DNA of 64,000 nt from Erwinia mallotivora (GCF_000590885.1 NZ_JFHN01000069.1:1-64000), one strand, 5' to 3'. Positions 38,571-51,511 are shown, counted from the stretch's first letter. Numbers and translations are program-made. The notes: generated by a model not told the origin, from the letters alone.

Positions 38571-39566
38571 TCAGAAAAAATGCATTCTGTAGAGAATACC
38601 CAAAGCATAATAGGCAGATATACTGTTAAGTCGCATGATGAAGAATTTCACTTTTTCATTTCTGTTGAGCAGGTTAAAAATACCTTTTGGATATTTTCTT
38701 TTTTTCAGATTTTTTATCTCTGCGAGAATGCCCGATTGTGGAAAAGAAGAATAATACATCGAGGTGACAATCTGCATATCCAGCGCCAGCATTCGCCGGG
38801 AAATGCCTTTCATAAAATATTTCAGATTGCTGTTTTTGTATTTCTTGATGATCGCATCATAGGTATCTGCCAGATGTTTCTTACGTAGCAGCAACTCGTC
38901 GTGGCTCACTCGCTTTTTCGAGAGGGAGCCAGAGAGATTTTCATAATGATATGAGGAGCTACTGATGACCAGCAAATTATTAACTTGGCAGATATAGCGC
39001 AGGTTAAACAGTAGGTCTTCGCTCATCGAAACGCCTTCCTGAAAACACATCCCCGAATCATCGATGATTTTTTTTCTGTAGCACTTGTTGTGCAAGTAGC
39101 CGATATTATCGGTAACTTCCAGTTCGCCGATTATCACAGGAATATCCTCTGCACTGAAAAAGCCATATTGAGTAACAGGCCTGATTCTTTCGTCTTTAAG
39201 GTTGCCAATAATAAGATCCACTGAGTTGTCTTTAAAGCTGTTCAGGTTTTCCTTAAAGATAAGCAAGAAGTTATCATCAACCCAGTCATCGGAATCAAGG
39301 AAGATAACGTATTCACCTGCACAGTTCTTTAAACCAGTATTTCTTGCTGAACTCACGCCGCCATTAACCTGAGGGATGACCTTTATTTGCTTATGACCAT
39401 TAAATTCCTCAAGAATGGTCGCGCTTTTGTCTGTACTACCATCATTAACAATAACAACCTCATAGTCAGTGTAACTCTGATTAAGTACACTGAGCAGGGT
39501 CCGATGGATTGTATTCTGAGCGTTATAAACAGGAATAACTATACTGAACATAATTTTTTCATTCAT
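38571..39566 (-). CDS. Family 2 glycosyltransferase
   Basis: 331 residues with a GT-A fold: FSIVIPVYNAQNTIHRTLLS at the N-terminus, NDGSTDKS, GGVSSARNTGL and the metal-binding LDSDDW near residue 92-97. It would add a sugar to a surface glycan or lipid-linked intermediate at the cytoplasmic membrane face. It lies 13 bases after the flippase gene and is the last gene of a three-gene operon. The coding region is clearly more AT-rich than the core genes on either side, a sign of acquisition. Sugar and acceptor cannot be told. Confidence 0.85.
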   Translation of the reverse strand: MNEKIMFSIVIPVYNAQNTIHRTLLSVLNQSYTDYEVVIVNDGSTDKSATILEEFNGHKQIKVIPQVNGGVSSARNTGLKNCAGEYVIFLDSDDWVDDNFLLIFKENLNSFKDNSVDLIIGNLKDERIRPVTQYGFFSAEDIPVIIGELEVTDNIGYLHNKCYRKKIIDDSGMCFQEGVSMSEDLLFNLRYICQVNNLLVISSSSYHYENLSGSLSKKRVSHDELLLRKKHLADTYDAIIKKYKNSNLKYFMKGISRRMLALDMQIVTSMYYSSFPQSGILAEIKNLKKRKYPKGIFNLLNRNEKVKFFIMRLNSISAYYALGILYRMHFF

Positions 39567-39579
39567 GTTGAATCCACTT

Positions 39580-40875
39580 TTATTCTCTGGAGTGTTTAAG
39601 ATCGTAAAAAAGTAACCATAATTTTTTCGGGTTGATAAAGACTTTATGAATGGTGATGACGGGTTGAGCAGAAAAGAAGTAATTGAGGACAGAGAAAGAG
39701 CAGAACTCAGTAATAATTACGCTAAGTGCTGCACCATTCAGTCCGAACAAGGGGACAAACAGTGCTGAAGATACAAGGCAGATAACCAGAACAAAGAAGG
39801 TTTTCTTAACCAGAAAACGGTATCCATTATACTTGATAATAAATCTGTCCATGATACTGCTAAAGATGGCAAACATCGCACCAAAGCTCAGATATAAGGT
39901 TGGTTTAACCGCATCAAGATAAGCCGGGCCATAAAAATAGTTGATAAATGGTCCCGCGAGCAGATGGATGCTCAGAATGATAATGGCGGAAACGCCAAGA
40001 ACCATCAGATGCAGCCTTTGGATCCTGATGATGGTTTTTTCAGGATCTTTCTCCGAAAAAAAAGAGGGATAGAAAGAGGCCAGCAATGCATAAGGCAAAA
40101 ATGTCCAGGCCGTTGATAATGTCAATGCGACAGAAAATATCCCGGCTTCTTTTACCCCAAGAAAATATGACACGCTGATTTGATTAAATCGGGTATATAA
40201 AGAGACGGCGATAATGGAAAAAATCAGCGTGCCACCTGAAGCCATCATATACCTGGAGTATTTTTTTACATGTTTTGCTCCCGGTACAGATGTTTCGCCA
40301 TGTCGTAACATGAACCAGATTGTTTTAATCAGGAAGGGGACAGCGGTAACTAACACAATCGGAATCGACAGGTATTGAGGATCCAGTTCAAGGTAAGAAA
40401 TGATATACCGGCATGACAGACTGATGAGCAAACCCGTAACGTTAGCGATAACGTTAAGCCTGGCGTTTAAGGTAGCCTCATTGTAGACATTGACTAAATC
40501 GATGGCTGAAAAAAGGCAGGCGATCGCGGCCGCAAAAATAAAGACCAGAGCATCTGATGTCATATGCTCTTTCATTACCACCATGCCAATAATGGAAAGA
40601 ATGAGATAGGTAGTCAACACCAGGAAAAATGTCGACAGCATAAGTTTTATGCCTGAATTCCTGTTTCTTGAAATCCTTTTAAGTAAAATGACATCGCTAC
40701 CCATAATGGAAACTGACTGGATAAACTGGAACACAAGCATAGATATTGACATAATGCCAAATATTTCAGGTCCAACATATTTGGCCACGAAGGATGTGAC
40801 AAAAATCAGACCGAATATGCCGATAATTTTCTCAGAAATCATCCATAATGAATTTTTTATTTTATCTTTCATCAC
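39580..40875 (-). CDS. Polysaccharide flippase (Wzx-like, PST family)
   Basis: A 431-residue protein with 12 or so predicted membrane segments and the start SLWMISEKIIGIFGLIFVTS, GPEIFGIMSISMLVFQF typical of polysaccharide exporters of the MOP superfamily. It probably moves an undecaprenyl-linked oligosaccharide across the inner membrane. It lies between two GT2 genes (8 and 13 bases apart) but no polymerase (Wzy), chain-length regulator or initiating transferase is adjacent. Confidence 0.85.
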   Translation of the reverse strand: MMKDKIKNSLWMISEKIIGIFGLIFVTSFVAKYVGPEIFGIMSISMLVFQFIQSVSIMGSDVILLKRISRNRNSGIKLMLSTFFLVLTTYLILSIIGMVVMKEHMTSDALVFIFAAAIACLFSAIDLVNVYNEATLNARLNVIANVTGLLISLSCRYIISYLELDPQYLSIPIVLVTAVPFLIKTIWFMLRHGETSVPGAKHVKKYSRYMMASGGTLIFSIIAVSLYTRFNQISVSYFLGVKEAGIFSVALTLSTAWTFLPYALLASFYPSFFSEKDPEKTIIRIQRLHLMVLGVSAIIILSIHLLAGPFINYFYGPAYLDAVKPTLYLSFGAMFAIFSSIMDRFIIKYNGYRFLVKKTFFVLVICLVSSALFVPLFGLNGAALSVIITEFCSFSVLNYFFSAQPVITIHKVFINPKKLWLLFYDLKHSRE

Positions 40876-40883
40876 TTGCCTCG

Positions 40884-41864
40884 TTAACGGTCTTTTTTTA
40901 TCTTACGCAATTGTGCTATCAGACCAGGGGAAAGATAAAAAAGAGTAAGATATCCTGTGCTCGCTTTACACATCAGGCCTGAAAAAAAATAAGATCTGAA
41001 ATTACTTCGATACAAAGCAATATAGCTGGCGATAAAGGAAGGCCTGAATTCCCCGGAATTTATTCCCCGGGCAATATAAGATGCTGTTATTTTCAGGAAT
41101 ATGTGATAGTAAAATTTTTTATTTTCAGGTCGAAGATATTTTTTCATTTCTGTAAAAGAGGTGGCAAAAGAAAAATGTTTTTCCTTCAGCGTGGTTCGGG
41201 TTGCCGAATCTAAAGAATACCTGTAGTTGTAGATAATACTTTCTGAGAAAACCACCTGCTGTTGCCCTGCCAGATAGAGGTAATGAACAACAAAAAGGAG
41301 ATCTTCAAAATTAGCAATGTTTTCATTAAATCTTAAATTGTTGGATCTGATAATGTCTGCCCGGAAGATCTTGTCACAAACGCCATATTTAGGATTCAAA
41401 TATAACAGTTCATTTATCGCATCGGTACAGCTCAGCGTCTTGCTGGCCTCCGATGTAACAGGACTCGACATCCTGATACCATCGTGGGTATAGCCCGCCG
41501 ACTGGCCAACAACCATGCAAACCTTATCCTGCATCAATCGAAGCCAGGTCGATAAGGTGTCTTCAGGCAGGAAATCATCAGCATCAACAAAGCTGATGTA
41601 ATCGCCTCTGGCAATATCCAGGCCGTGGTTACGTGCTGAAGAAACACCGCCATTCTGTTTACTCACCACCCTGACACCCGGATTATCTTTATATTTTTCA
41701 AGTATCATCAGAGAGTTATCCGTAGAGCCATCGTCAACGATGATAATCTCATACTGACCAACGCGTTGTTGCAGAATGCTGTCGATACATGTTTCAAGAT
41801 ATTGGGCTGCGTTGTACACCGGTACAATCAGGCTGAATAAAACATCTGATGAGTTGTTGATCAT
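40884..41864 (-). CDS. Family 2 glycosyltransferase
   Basis: A 326-residue GT-A glycosyltransferase: FSLIVPVYNAAQYLETCIDS, DDGSTDNS, GGVSSARNHGLDIARGDYIS and metal-binding VDADDF. The ATG at 41864 is chosen because AGAGG precedes it by five bases; the frame is open to 41921 but those 19 residues are atypical. It is first in the GT2-flippase-GT2 operon and shares the GGVSSARN motif with the third gene, though the two differ too much to be a recent duplication. Confidence 0.83.
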   Translation of the reverse strand: MINNSSDVLFSLIVPVYNAAQYLETCIDSILQQRVGQYEIIIVDDGSTDNSLMILEKYKDNPGVRVVSKQNGGVSSARNHGLDIARGDYISFVDADDFLPEDTLSTWLRLMQDKVCMVVGQSAGYTHDGIRMSSPVTSEASKTLSCTDAINELLYLNPKYGVCDKIFRADIIRSNNLRFNENIANFEDLLFVVHYLYLAGQQQVVFSESIIYNYRYSLDSATRTTLKEKHFSFATSFTEMKKYLRPENKKFYYHIFLKITASYIARGINSGEFRPSFIASYIALYRSNFRSYFFSGLMCKASTGYLTLFYLSPGLIAQLRKIKKDR

Positions 41865-42879
41865 GTTACCTCTGAAAATGGTCTGGCCATGAAAACCTGA
41901 AGGCGCAGATATTGCGTGCATTATGTTGTCAGGAAATCTGGTCAGTTTTACTCAGCAAAGTTATCACTTCGCTCAGGATCCGCGCCATCATTTAACAGAA
42001 AAAATGCTTCTTTGCGTTTATTCCTGGGCGTCTTTATTCTGAGGAAAAAAAACAGACCTGAGAGTGAATTATTCAATGATGGCCTTTTTATTAAGATAAA
42101 TGCCATGATGGGAAAAGCCATTAAATATTAAAGCAAGGCTACCGCCCTGGCTTGCAGCTACCAGTTTGCTCAATACTAAAATCAGGATGTTTACTATTAA
42201 TAAAAATGGTATTAATCCGGCATTGTTTTATAAATGCCACGGTATTTCTGAGAGCCTTGCCAGTCAGGGCTGGTTTACTTGCCATTCTGAACCCGGGCAG
42301 TACTCGAAATCCTCACGTACTCCGTGTAGGCTCCGGTTTCTGCGCGCTGTCCGTCTCCAGACTGGCTGCGACAATAACGCCTGGTGGATCAGGCTCTGAA
42401 TTAACCGTGATGCACATAAACCCGTTTTAAATTAAAAACCAGGATTAATGCCATGCTGTCATCTTTAATGATGAAAAAGACAGGCTCTTCATCTGATGAA
42501 ATGCGTCAGCCATTCTGACGAAATAATTTCATCAAAACAGGGTGGCATAAAACAACTCGGCACCTCATTATTACTGTCAATCTCAATAAATAACCGGGCC
42601 TGGCAACGCTCGACCGATCGCCAGTTAATCTCAGCGCTTATCCTGCCAGAGCAGTCTGTAATAATGGCCTCAAAAGATATATCCGGATGTCTGCTTATTC
42701 TCTGTTATTATTTTTCTTCCGCGATATTACAGATGGTATTTTTTACGTCAATGGGTGGGCCGGAAAACAAGAATTTCCCCATGTCTGAAATGATTAATTT
42801 TCATAGAGGAAACATGGGCCATTTTGAATATTTTGTGAGGTGGGCCACTGCATTATATAAAATAACGGCTTGTGGTCAG
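41865..42879. other. 1-kb region without a convincing gene
   Basis: AT-rich DNA between the glycosyltransferase operon and recG. Several open frames of 60-140 codons exist, but none has a convincing start, codon pattern or recognisable family. In E. coli gltS occupies this interval; I find no trace of it. The part at 42280-42400 is GC-rich and looks like a dispersed repeat (listed separately). Confidence 0.6.
42280..42400. repeat. Probable dispersed repeat
   Basis: A GC-rich, palindrome-bearing stretch in AT-rich surroundings. Its end CTGCGACAATAACGCCTGG (42366-42384) and the following TGGATCAGGCTC recur with five mismatches in 31 bases at 63005-63035, before scrA. Its middle (CCTCACGTACTCCGTGTAGG, 42310-42329), read on the minus strand, also resembles bases 155-180 of the 23S-5S spacer. 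Copy number elsewhere cannot be known from this window. Confidence 0.5.
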
Positions 42880-44961
42880 TCAGACATGACTATATTGCTC
42901 TGTTTCCGGTAGCCAGCGCTCAATTAATGCCTGGGCCTGTTCCGGATAGTGTTGATGAATATGTCGGGCAATACGCTGAACTTCCGGGATCATTGCGCTA
43001 TCGCGAAGCAAATTAGCAACTTTAAATTCTGCATTACCCGTCTGTCGAGTACCCAGCAGTTCGCCAGGTCCACGAATCTCCAGGTCGCACTGGGCAATGA
43101 CGAAGCCATCATTACTGTCACGCAGCACCTGTAGGCGTTTTTGTGCTCCCTTACTCAGGGGAGTTTTATAAAGCAGTACACAGTGTGATGCAACAGAGCC
43201 GCGGCCCACACGCCCCCGTAACTGGTGTAGCTGGGCCAGGCCCAGTCGCTCAGGATTCTCAATGATCATCAGGCTGGCATTGGGGACATCGACGCCCACT
43301 TCAATTACCGTTGTGGCAATCAGCAGATGGATCTCCCCGCGTTTGAAAGCCTGCATAATGTTTTGTTTTTCAGCGGGCTTCATCCGGCCATGGACTAATC
43401 CAACCTGTAGTGTCGGCAGTGCCAGTTTTAACTCTTCCCAGGTGGCTTCTGCTGCCTGAGCCTCCAGTTGCTCTGACTCTTCAATCAGGGTGCACACCCA
43501 GTATGCCTGGCGTCCTTCATCGGTACAGGCTCGTTTAACCCGTTCAATAATTTCGGTTCGACGCGTATCCGGGATCGCCACGGTAGTGACCGGCGTCCTG
43601 CCTGGCGGCAGTTCATCAATGGTTGAGGTATCCAGATCGGCATAGGCAGTCATGGCCAGGGTGCGCGGGATGGGAGTGGCGGTCATGATCAACTGGTGCG
43701 GATGGAAACCCTGCTCCTCACCTTTTTCACGCAGGGCCAGACGTTGATGGACGCCAAAGCGGTGCTGCTCATCGATGATGACCAGCGCCAGGCCGTTAAA
43801 CTGCACCTGCTCCTGAAAAATCGCATGCGTGCCGACGATCATCGAAACCTGTCCACTGGCAATCGCTTCCTGCTGTGCCTGACGAGCTTTGCCTTTTTGT
43901 TTGCCAGCCAGCCAGCCGACTTCAATACCCAGAGGCGCAAACCACTGGCGAAAGTTACTGGCATGTTGTTCGGCCAGCAGTTCTGTCGGTGCCATCAGTG
44001 CCACCTGTTTTCCCCAGGCAATCACATTGAGTGCGGTCAGGGCCGCAACCAGGGTTTTCCCGGAGCCGACATCGCCCTGTACCAGCCGTAGCATCGGGTA
44101 ATTCTGTGCCAGATCCTGCTCAATCTCGCCGACGACACGTTGCTGAGCCCTCGTCGGGCGGAAGGGTAACGCAGCCAGCAATTTATCGCTCAGCTCATGC
44201 CGGGCAGGCAGTGGCAGGGCGTGGTGACGCTGGGCGCCAGCCCGTACCGCCAGCATACTCAGATTATGAGCCAGTAACTCTTCCATAATCAGGCGGCGCT
44301 GTGCCGGATGCGTCCCGCTCTCCAGATCGGCCAGAGCCATATCAGGTGGTGGGCGATGCAGGGTTCGCAATGCTTCCGGCAGGCTGATCATGCCCTTACT
44401 GAGTTCGGCTGGCAGCAGTTCGGCAATTGCGCAGGTATTGAGCAGCTCAAGGGCCTGATCGGTAAGATTGCGCAGCGTGGCCTGGCGAACGCCTTCGGTC
44501 GTGGAGTAGACAGGGGTCAGCGTGTCCTGTAATTGCACGCCACCGTTTTCGCCCTGCACACGATATTCCGGATGGATAATTTCAGCACCGCGCTGGCCGC
44601 GCTTAATCTCGCCATAAGCCGTCACCCGGCGACCGGCCGCGAGGCTGTTTTTCATTCCGGCATTGAAATTGAAAAAACGCAGGGTGAGGATGCCAGTCCC
44701 ATCGCTAATCTGACAGGTCAGCATCCGCCGACGACCAAAAGTGATATCGCTTTGTAATACCTCACCTTCAACGGTGGCGAAGATATTCGGCAGCAGATCG
44801 TTGATGGCATAAAGCTGAGTGCGATCTTCATAGCGCAGAGGGAGATGCAGCAGCAGGTCCTGTACGGTCACCAGGCCCAGTCTGGCGAGCTTCGCGGTCT
44901 GACTTGCGCCAACGCCGGACAGTGTGCTGAGGGGGACAGCATCCAGCAGGCGGCCTTTCAT
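42880..44961 (-). CDS. recG: ATP-dependent DNA helicase RecG
   Basis: 693 residues, the E. coli length. An N-terminal wedge/OB domain (HLPLRYEDRT) is followed by SF2 helicase motifs: QGDVGSGKTLVAALTAL (I), DEQHRFGVHQR (II), TATPIPRTLAM (III) and the motif VI region LHQLRGRVGRG. It remodels stalled forks and Holliday junctions. The ATG at 44961 overlaps the trmH stop (ATGA); an upstream ATG at 44997 lies inside trmH and adds non-family sequence. Confidence 0.97.
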   Translation of the reverse strand: MKGRLLDAVPLSTLSGVGASQTAKLARLGLVTVQDLLLHLPLRYEDRTQLYAINDLLPNIFATVEGEVLQSDITFGRRRMLTCQISDGTGILTLRFFNFNAGMKNSLAAGRRVTAYGEIKRGQRGAEIIHPEYRVQGENGGVQLQDTLTPVYSTTEGVRQATLRNLTDQALELLNTCAIAELLPAELSKGMISLPEALRTLHRPPPDMALADLESGTHPAQRRLIMEELLAHNLSMLAVRAGAQRHHALPLPARHELSDKLLAALPFRPTRAQQRVVGEIEQDLAQNYPMLRLVQGDVGSGKTLVAALTALNVIAWGKQVALMAPTELLAEQHASNFRQWFAPLGIEVGWLAGKQKGKARQAQQEAIASGQVSMIVGTHAIFQEQVQFNGLALVIIDEQHRFGVHQRLALREKGEEQGFHPHQLIMTATPIPRTLAMTAYADLDTSTIDELPPGRTPVTTVAIPDTRRTEIIERVKRACTDEGRQAYWVCTLIEESEQLEAQAAEATWEELKLALPTLQVGLVHGRMKPAEKQNIMQAFKRGEIHLLIATTVIEVGVDVPNASLMIIENPERLGLAQLHQLRGRVGRGSVASHCVLLYKTPLSKGAQKRLQVLRDSNDGFVIAQCDLEIRGPGELLGTRQTGNAEFKVANLLRDSAMIPEVQRIARHIHQHYPEQAQALIERWLPETEQYSHV

Positions 44962-45656
44962 TTTCTGCGTACCGAAGCTTGCATTGTTGCCCACCATTCA
45001 GCATCGGCAACCACTTCACCCATGCCGTTAATTTCCGGGTAAGGCAGCCCTTTGTGTTTGGCGACGCGAGCCAGCACCGGATACCCTCCTTCAAACAGCA
45101 GACGCTGCTGCTCAGCGTACTCAAGCATGCTCTCGCCGCGCTGATACATTCCGGCATTTTGTCGCTGACGCTGCGCTTCATAAAGGATCAACGCTGAGGC
45201 AACCGAAACATTCAGCGACTGAACCATGCCAGCCATAGGAATGATGATGTCCCGATCGGCAAGATCCAGTGCTTCCTGAGTGATGCCGGTTTTTTCCTGT
45301 CCCATCAGAATGCAGGTCGGGCGGGTGTAATCAACCTCACGGAAATCGACGGCTTTATCAGATAAATGCGTGGCGAGGATTTGCATCCCCCGACCTTTAA
45401 GCAGGCTGACGGCTTCTGCAATGCTGCGATGCGTTTTCACCTGCACCCAGCTGTTACTTCCTGCTGCGGTGGAAACCATGGTGCGCATCCGGCAACCAGG
45501 CCAGACAGCATGAACTTCATGCACCCCGACCGCATCCGCCGTGCGGATCACGGCTGAGACATTATGAGGCTTATGAACCTGCTCCATACAAACGGTCAGA
45601 TCATGCTGGCGGGCGGCCAGCATTTCGAGGATGCGGGCATAGCGTTGAGCATTCAT
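44958..45656 (-). CDS. trmH: tRNA (guanosine(18)-2'-O)-methyltransferase TrmH (SpoU)
   Basis: 232 residues (E. coli 229). SPOUT-class motifs: NVSAVIRTADAVGVHEVH (motif 1), LMGQEKTGI (motif 2) and IPMAGMVQSLNVSVASALIL (motif 3), which build the SAM-binding knot. It methylates the ribose of G18 in tRNAs. It overlaps recG by four bases and follows spoT by three, forming the rpoZ-spoT-trmH-recG operon known from E. coli. Confidence 0.97.
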   Translation of the reverse strand: MNAQRYARILEMLAARQHDLTVCMEQVHKPHNVSAVIRTADAVGVHEVHAVWPGCRMRTMVSTAAGSNSWVQVKTHRSIAEAVSLLKGRGMQILATHLSDKAVDFREVDYTRPTCILMGQEKTGITQEALDLADRDIIIPMAGMVQSLNVSVASALILYEAQRQRQNAGMYQRGESMLEYAEQQRLLFEGGYPVLARVAKHKGLPYPEINGMGEVVADAEWWATMQASVRRK

Positions 45657-45659
45657 CGA

Positions 45660-47774
45660 CTAGTTTCTGTTGCGGTGAACTTTAATCACGTCAGGCATCA
45701 CACGGATTTTACGCATGATATTTGCCAGATGAACGCGATCGTGGGCCGTCAGGCGGATAAAAGCACAGTAAACACGGCCATCTTTCTCTTCCGTGTTCAG
45801 ACTCTGAATATTGGATCCTGCGGTATTGATCGCAGCGGTCAGGTTTGCCAGTGCGCCCTGATGATTAAACATATCCACTTTGATCTCCGCGACGAACTCC
45901 TGTTCGGTGACCTTATCCCACTCTACTGCCATATATTTCTCAGGCTCTTTCTGGTAGCCACGAATATTACGGCAGGATTCATGATGGACTACCAGACCTT
46001 TACCGGGGCTGACATGGGCAACAATCGGATCGCCAGGGATAGGGCGGCAGCACTTGGCCAGCGTGATCAATACCCCGTCTGCACCTTTGATTGGTAACTT
46101 ACCACGCGATGAGGTGGTGGGTGCGACAGGTGCAGGCTGTTCACTTTGCTGAAGATTTTTGGCCACCACCACGCTCATGGCGTTGCCCAGGCCGATTTCA
46201 GCCAGCAAATCATCCAGCGTCGCCAGCTTCATGCGTTCCAGCTCGTGCTTAATACTCTTTGGTGAAATTTCAGCCAGCTTCCGGCTGCCTCCCAGCGCAT
46301 GATTCAGCAGACGACGACCAAGACTGACCGAATCATCACGCTTAAGATTTTTCAGCAGCTGACGAATTTTTGCTCGCGCTCTGGAACTGACGACAAAGTT
46401 CAGCCATGCCGCATTCGGGCGTGCGCCCGGCGCGGTAATAATTTCAACGGTTTGCCCGCTGGTCAGTGCCTGGGAAAGCGGATAAGGTTGCCGGTCGACG
46501 CGGGCACCAACGCAGGCATGGCCGATATCGGTATGCACGGCATAGGCAAAGTCGACGGGAGTCGCGCCGGCTGGCAGTTCGACGATGCGACCTTCCGGGG
46601 TAAAAACGTAAATCTCATCAGGAAACAGATCGGATTTCACGCTTTCGATAAATTCAAAAGAACTGCCCGCACTTTGCTGTAGCTCCAGCAGGCTCTGCAA
46701 CCAGCGCTGAGCACGAATCTGCGCCGTGGTGCTGCTCTCACCCTGTTCTTTATAAGCCCAGTGCGCCGCTACCCCCATCTCTGCCATCTGATCCATATCT
46801 TCCGTACGGATCTGCACTTCAACCGGCACACCGTGTGGGCCGATCATTGAGGTGTGCAGGGACTGATAGCCGTTGGCTTTAGGGATGGCGATATAATCTT
46901 TGACCCGACCCGGACGGGGTTTGTAAAGGCTGTGCATTTGCCCCAGCACCCGATAACAGGTATCCACATCGCGGACGATCACCCGGAAAGCATAGATATC
47001 CATAATCGAATGAAAACGCTGCTCTTTCAGATGCATTTTGCAGTAGATCGAATAGAGATGTTTCTCTCGCCCACTGACGCGGCAGGCAATACCTGCTTCC
47101 TGCAAACGACCATCGATTTCAGAGAGGATTTTCTGGATCATCTCTTTACGGTTGCCACGGGCGGCTTTTACCACTTCTTTAATGACGCGGTAACGGTTGG
47201 GATAAAGCGCTTCAAAACCCAGCTCTTCCAGCTCGGTTTTCAGGTGATGGATGCCCAGGCGATGAGCCAGTGGACTATAAATTTCCAGCGTTTCCAACGC
47301 AATACGGCGCTTTTTGTCCGGGCGTAAGGCACCCAGCGTGCGCATATTGTGTGTGCGGTCAGCCAGTTTGATCAGAATGACGCGGATATCCTGCACCATT
47401 GCCATGATCATTTTGCGGAAGTTTTCGGCCTGAGCCTCTTTTTTGTCACGGAACTTTAACTTATCGAGCTTGGAGACCCCTTCGACCAGCTCTGCCACGG
47501 TCTGACCAAACAGCTGTTCCATGTCCTGGTAGGTGGCGGGGGTATCTTCGATAACGTCATGTAAGAGCGCAGCCATGAGTGTTTCATGGTCGAGCTTCAT
47601 TTCCGCCAGGATGCAGGCGACCGCAACCGGATGGGTAATGTAGGGCTCGCCACTGGAGCGCGTCTGTCCCTCGTGAGCATCACGTGCGACAAGATAAGCC
47701 TGCTTGAGGCGCTTAATCTGCTCCTCAGGCAAGTATTTTTCAATCAGTTGATTGAGGCTTTCAAACAGGTACAA
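45660..47774 (-). CDS. spoT: Bifunctional (p)ppGpp synthase/hydrolase SpoT
   Basis: 704 residues (E. coli 702). The HD hydrolase domain (HPVAVACILAEMKLDHETLM, ALLHDVIEDT), synthase domain (FHSIMDIYAFRVIVRDVDTC), TGS domain (VFTPEGRIVELPAGATPVDF) and ACT domain are all present. It degrades and weakly makes (p)ppGpp. A TTG start at 47774 is chosen: it gives LYLFESLNQLI like E. coli, has GGAAGG seven bases before it, and avoids the 83-base overlap with rpoZ that an ATG at 47879 would cause. Confidence 0.95.
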   Translation of the reverse strand: MYLFESLNQLIEKYLPEEQIKRLKQAYLVARDAHEGQTRSSGEPYITHPVAVACILAEMKLDHETLMAALLHDVIEDTPATYQDMEQLFGQTVAELVEGVSKLDKLKFRDKKEAQAENFRKMIMAMVQDIRVILIKLADRTHNMRTLGALRPDKKRRIALETLEIYSPLAHRLGIHHLKTELEELGFEALYPNRYRVIKEVVKAARGNRKEMIQKILSEIDGRLQEAGIACRVSGREKHLYSIYCKMHLKEQRFHSIMDIYAFRVIVRDVDTCYRVLGQMHSLYKPRPGRVKDYIAIPKANGYQSLHTSMIGPHGVPVEVQIRTEDMDQMAEMGVAAHWAYKEQGESSTTAQIRAQRWLQSLLELQQSAGSSFEFIESVKSDLFPDEIYVFTPEGRIVELPAGATPVDFAYAVHTDIGHACVGARVDRQPYPLSQALTSGQTVEIITAPGARPNAAWLNFVVSSRARAKIRQLLKNLKRDDSVSLGRRLLNHALGGSRKLAEISPKSIKHELERMKLATLDDLLAEIGLGNAMSVVVAKNLQQSEQPAPVAPTTSSRGKLPIKGADGVLITLAKCCRPIPGDPIVAHVSPGKGLVVHHESCRNIRGYQKEPEKYMAVEWDKVTEQEFVAEIKVDMFNHQGALANLTAAINTAGSNIQSLNTEEKDGRVYCAFIRLTAHDRVHLANIMRKIRVMPDVIKVHRNRN

Positions 47775-47796
47775 GGGCGAGCCTTCCGGCTGATGA

Positions 47797-48072
47797 TTAA
47801 CGACGACCTTCAGCGATAGCGGTAACGGCCTGTAACTCTGCGGCTTCCTGCTCTTGCTGTTCCTGACGATCACGAACATCCAGAATCTGGTTAGTGATCA
47901 GTCCTTCTTCGATCTCACGCAGTGCGATAACGGTTGATTTATCGTTCTCTTCCGGAACCAGCGGATCTTTACCGCCGACCTGCATCTGACGGGCGCGACG
48001 GGCGGCGACCAGAACCAGGTCAAAACGGTTACCAATTTTTTCTACTGCGTCCTGTACGGTTACGCGTGCCAT
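47797..48072 (-). CDS. rpoZ: RNA polymerase omega subunit
   Basis: 91 residues, the E. coli length: it starts [20 protein letters not shown] and has [20 protein letters not shown] followed by [12 protein letters not shown]. Omega aids folding of the beta' subunit and forms a ppGpp-binding site with it. It lies 53 bases after gmk and 22 bases before spoT. Confidence 0.98.
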   Translation of the reverse strand: MARVTVQDAVEKIGNRFDLVLVAARRARQMQVGGKDPLVPEENDKSTVIALREIEEGLITNQILDVRDRQEQQEQEAAELQAVTAIAEGRR

Positions 48073-48125
48073 AAGTGTGATACTCCACGGGTGACGAAAT
48101 GACTGGGCATCATACTGAGTTGTCC

Positions 48126-48761
<636 letters not shown>

Positions 48762-48874
48762 TTAGCCAGTCAGAGTGCGAATTCTGCACAGTATACACGG
48801 CTGGCCCCTTTCATACAGCGTTTCAGGCGTTTTGCAGCACTATTTCTCTGATTATGGAAAGCATCTCGCGATGA

Positions 48875-51284
<2,410 letters not shown>

Positions 51285-51443
51285 AGTCTGAACCCGAAAA
51301 TCATGATGACGTTAGTTTACCTGACAACCCGCCGTGACAATCATAATTGTCCGGTGACATGCAGTTGCAAAACGACTTGCTGCGCCTGCGGCAAATCAAA
51401 GCACGGTGATGACTGCTGGCAGAGAGAGTAAAGCGACAGTGGT

Positions 51444-51480
51444 TTTGTTTCGTTCGCCAGCGTCAGCGAAACGAAACAAA
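51444..51480. repeat. Long inverted repeat between yicG and yjdM
   Basis: TTTGTTTCGTT (51444-51454) and AACGAAACAAA (51470-51480) are perfect 11-bp arms around a 15-base loop, with CGC/GCG able to extend the stem. It lies 32 bases past the yjdM stop. No T tract follows on the yjdM strand, so it may be a terminator of unusual type or a protein-binding site. Confidence 0.65.
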
Positions 51481-51511
51481 TCGTGCAGGGTGTATATAGC
51501 AAAAGAGCAGG

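Noticed and set aside
42496..42912. A 138-codon plus-strand frame before recG
   Set aside because: No ribosome-binding site that I trust, no recognisable family, overlap with the recG end, and surrounding DNA that looks like geneless AT-rich sequence.
47775..47879. An ATG 35 codons upstream of the chosen spoT start
   Set aside because: It would overlap rpoZ by 83 bases and adds sequence absent from the family; the TTG at 47774 has a ribosome-binding site and matches the E. coli start.
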